Source of the DNA: DATJPW01 sp963752855
GTDB lineage: Bacteria; Desulfobacterota; Desulfomonilia; Desulfomonilales; Desulfomonilaceae
Assembly (NCBI GenBank): GCA_963752855.1
Contig: CAVVZX010000004.1
Location: 1-64,000 of the forward strand
Length of the DNA stretch: 64,000 nucleotides
Direction: 5' to 3'
Each line of letters starts with the position of its first letter. Position 1 is the stretch's first letter. The position numbers and the translations under genes are program-made. Under the pieces are notes generated by a model. The model made no database searches. It was given only the letters and a program-made list of their open reading frames with translations, and was not told the origin of the DNA. Of this stretch, positions 62,745-64,000 are shown piece by piece.

Positions 62745-63137
62745 ATGGCCAAGACGCTTCTACTGAGAATACTCACGGCATTATTCCTAATAAGTCTTCA
62801 AAACCTAATTCCGGCAGACGTGAAGGCCGACTCATTGGATTTGGGCAAGGTCTATTGTTGCCGTTTTGATTGTCCTGAACGCAATTGCGAGGACATGCCC
62901 CGTGGTTGTTACTTCATAGATAAATTTGCGTGTGTCCCGCTGGATAGTCGTACGGAAATGCGCGGAAAGTCGAGAGCTGTGATGAATGTCCCTTTCCGAG
63001 AAACGATCTTGACCGCTAGTTGTGAACCCTACACGATCTTGCGACGCAGGGGAGGAGAGTCACGTCCGAAGTCTCGGAAATTCCTGGGACACGACCTGCA
63101 GCTGAGTTCCGGGCGCCGGGCTTGGCGCCCAGTTTAA
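62745..63137 (+). CDS. small exported cysteine-rich protein
   Basis: A signal peptide (LLLRILTALFLISLQNLI, ending near VKADS) is followed by a Cys-rich block YCCRFDCPERNCEDMPRGCYF with further Cys after it. The last 60 residues are basic. GGAAGGGA lies some distance before the ATG. No family was recognised; disulphide or metal binding is likely. Confidence 0.55.
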   Translation: MAKTLLLRILTALFLISLQNLIPADVKADSLDLGKVYCCRFDCPERNCEDMPRGCYFIDKFACVPLDSRTEMRGKSRAVMNVPFRETILTASCEPYTILRRRGGESRPKSRKFLGHDLQLSSGRRAWRPV

Positions 63138-63194
63138 TCAAGTGATAACCAGGGGCGCCAAGACCCAAAAAAGTGAACCGAAAGGTAGTTTTCC

Positions 63195-64000
63195 ATGAAG
63201 AAGATCGTCCTTGAAGAAGCAGTGGTCATTCCCGGACAAGAGGATGTCGTGGCGGAGCATGCCATACACCCGGAATTCCGGGACAACTATGCCAAGCTGG
63301 TTGATATTACCGGGCAGCGGCTCCAGGATATGGATGCGAACGAGATCGAGGTGGCCGTGCTCTCGGTGACCGCTCCGGGCCTTCAGGGAGTCAACGATCG
63401 CGCTGCGGCCCCGCTGTTGGCACGGAAATGGAACAACTATCTCGCGGAAGCGGTCTCGGGACATACCGACCGATTGAAGGTGTTTGCCGCGCTGCCCACC
63501 GGCGACCCCCAAGCCGCTGCGGAGGAATTGTATCGCTGTATAAAGGATCTCGGGTTCGTGGGAGCGTTGATCAACGGATATGATAACGGGGGAGGATCTG
63601 AACCTCTATACTACGACGCTCCCCACTACCTCGACTTCTGGAGCGCCGTATCCGAGATGGACGTGCCGGTATACATACATCCCCGGTCGGTTCCGGATGA
63701 TCGGATAACCACGTACAGCGGTTACCCGGAGTTGAGGGGAGCGGCCTGGGGATTTCACGTCGAGACCGCGGAGCACGTTTTGCGGCTCATACTGAGCGGG
63801 CTGTTCGATAAGGCGCCGGGTCTCCGCATAATCATCGGTCACATGGGCGAGCTGCTGCCTTACTGGACCTGGCGGATCGATCATCGTATTGAACGAGAAG
63901 GATGGCGTAACAGGCCCGAGACCAAGGACCGGCCACGCAAGCGCACCGTCACTGAATATTTGCGGTCCAACTTCTACTTCACGACCAGTGGTTCCTTTGA
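63195..64000 (+). CDS. amidohydrolase of the gamma-resorcylate/dihydroxybenzoate decarboxylase type, runs off window end
   Basis: The frame starts MKKIVLEEAVVIPG and stays open to the window end (268 codons). Motifs are VYIHPRSVPDD and IIIGHMGELLPYWTWRIDHR, the signature of the ACMSD/resorcylate decarboxylase group. The first metal site is LEE without the later His, as in 2,3-dihydroxybenzoate decarboxylases. It would convert a hydroxybenzoate to a phenol and CO2, fitting the nearby catabolic genes. The C-terminus is missing. Confidence 0.85.
   Translation, partial: MKKIVLEEAVVIPGQEDVVAEHAIHPEFRDNYAKLVDITGQRLQDMDANEIEVAVLSVTAPGLQGVNDRAAAPLLARKWNNYLAEAVSGHTDRLKVFAALPTGDPQAAAEELYRCIKDLGFVGALINGYDNGGGSEPLYYDAPHYLDFWSAVSEMDVPVYIHPRSVPDDRITTYSGYPELRGAAWGFHVETAEHVLRLILSGLFDKAPGLRIIIGHMGELLPYWTWRIDHRIEREGWRNRPETKDRPRKRTVTEYLRSNFYFTTSGSF

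Noticed and set aside
1..64000. Prophage or complete insertion sequence
   Set aside because: No integrase, capsid, terminase or intact transposase was found; only a transposase stub and small repeats.

Overview
The window looks like chromosome from an anaerobic deltaproteobacterial lineage (Desulfobacterota, perhaps Desulfomonile- or Syntrophobacter-like). This is inferred from the gene types: two ferredoxin-dependent 2-oxoacid oxidoreductases, a GltD-like iron-sulfur subunit, PAS/sigma-54 signalling, RraA-type aldolases, a molybdenum hydroxylase and many short repeats. No rRNA, CRISPR array or complete phage is visible.

Positions 1-11,000 hold a mostly minus-strand island of small membrane and stress proteins: DUF3096, GlsB/YeaQ, CsbD (two copies plus a fragment), PRC-barrel (two), lmo0937-type, DUF3309, a low-affinity iron permease family protein and DUF202. 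With them are three members of an unrecognised small family (N-terminal EQRIDDLI, core GPDHxYT) and an HU protein with an extra C-terminal domain. Three copies of a roughly 390-bp repeat and inverted copies of a second repeat lie within or next to the island. A secreted EEP-fold protein and a superoxide dismutase remnant follow.

Positions 13,000-19,100 encode two large signalling proteins: a four-PAS sigma-54 activator and a CheB-CheR-PAS protein without a kinase domain. Positions 19,500-23,700 contain gene wreckage, a lipoprotein, a dihydrouridine synthase, a TIR protein with C-terminal membrane segments, and a REP-associated transposase remnant. Positions 23,691-30,097 are a livKHMGF-type ABC transporter operon beside a glycerol-dehydrogenase-like gene. 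Positions 30,470-41,000 are mixed: hemerythrin, YprB-like exonuclease, small membrane proteins, cupin, carboxymuconolactone decarboxylase-like protein, 3-hydroxyisobutyrate dehydrogenase-like enzyme, a tRNA-Asp 3' fragment, an RNB exoribonuclease and an old-yellow-enzyme oxidoreductase.

Positions 41,157-45,755 form an IclR-regulated, pyruvate/phenylglyoxylate-type 2-oxoacid oxidoreductase operon, followed by a thiolase, an ankyrin protein and a korDABC-type operon (49,237-51,869). Positions 52,073-64,000 look like a catabolic locus: two RraA-type proteins, two amidohydrolases (the second cut by the window end), a three-subunit molybdenum hydroxylase, an MFS importer and a LysR regulator. A gamma-carbonic-anhydrase-like protein is nearby.

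About 16 otherwise well-conserved genes or subunits are broken by single-base indels, most of them in short homopolymers. This points to residual sequencing or assembly indels, or to unusual gene decay. Such genes are reported here as single loci with the frameshift position given.
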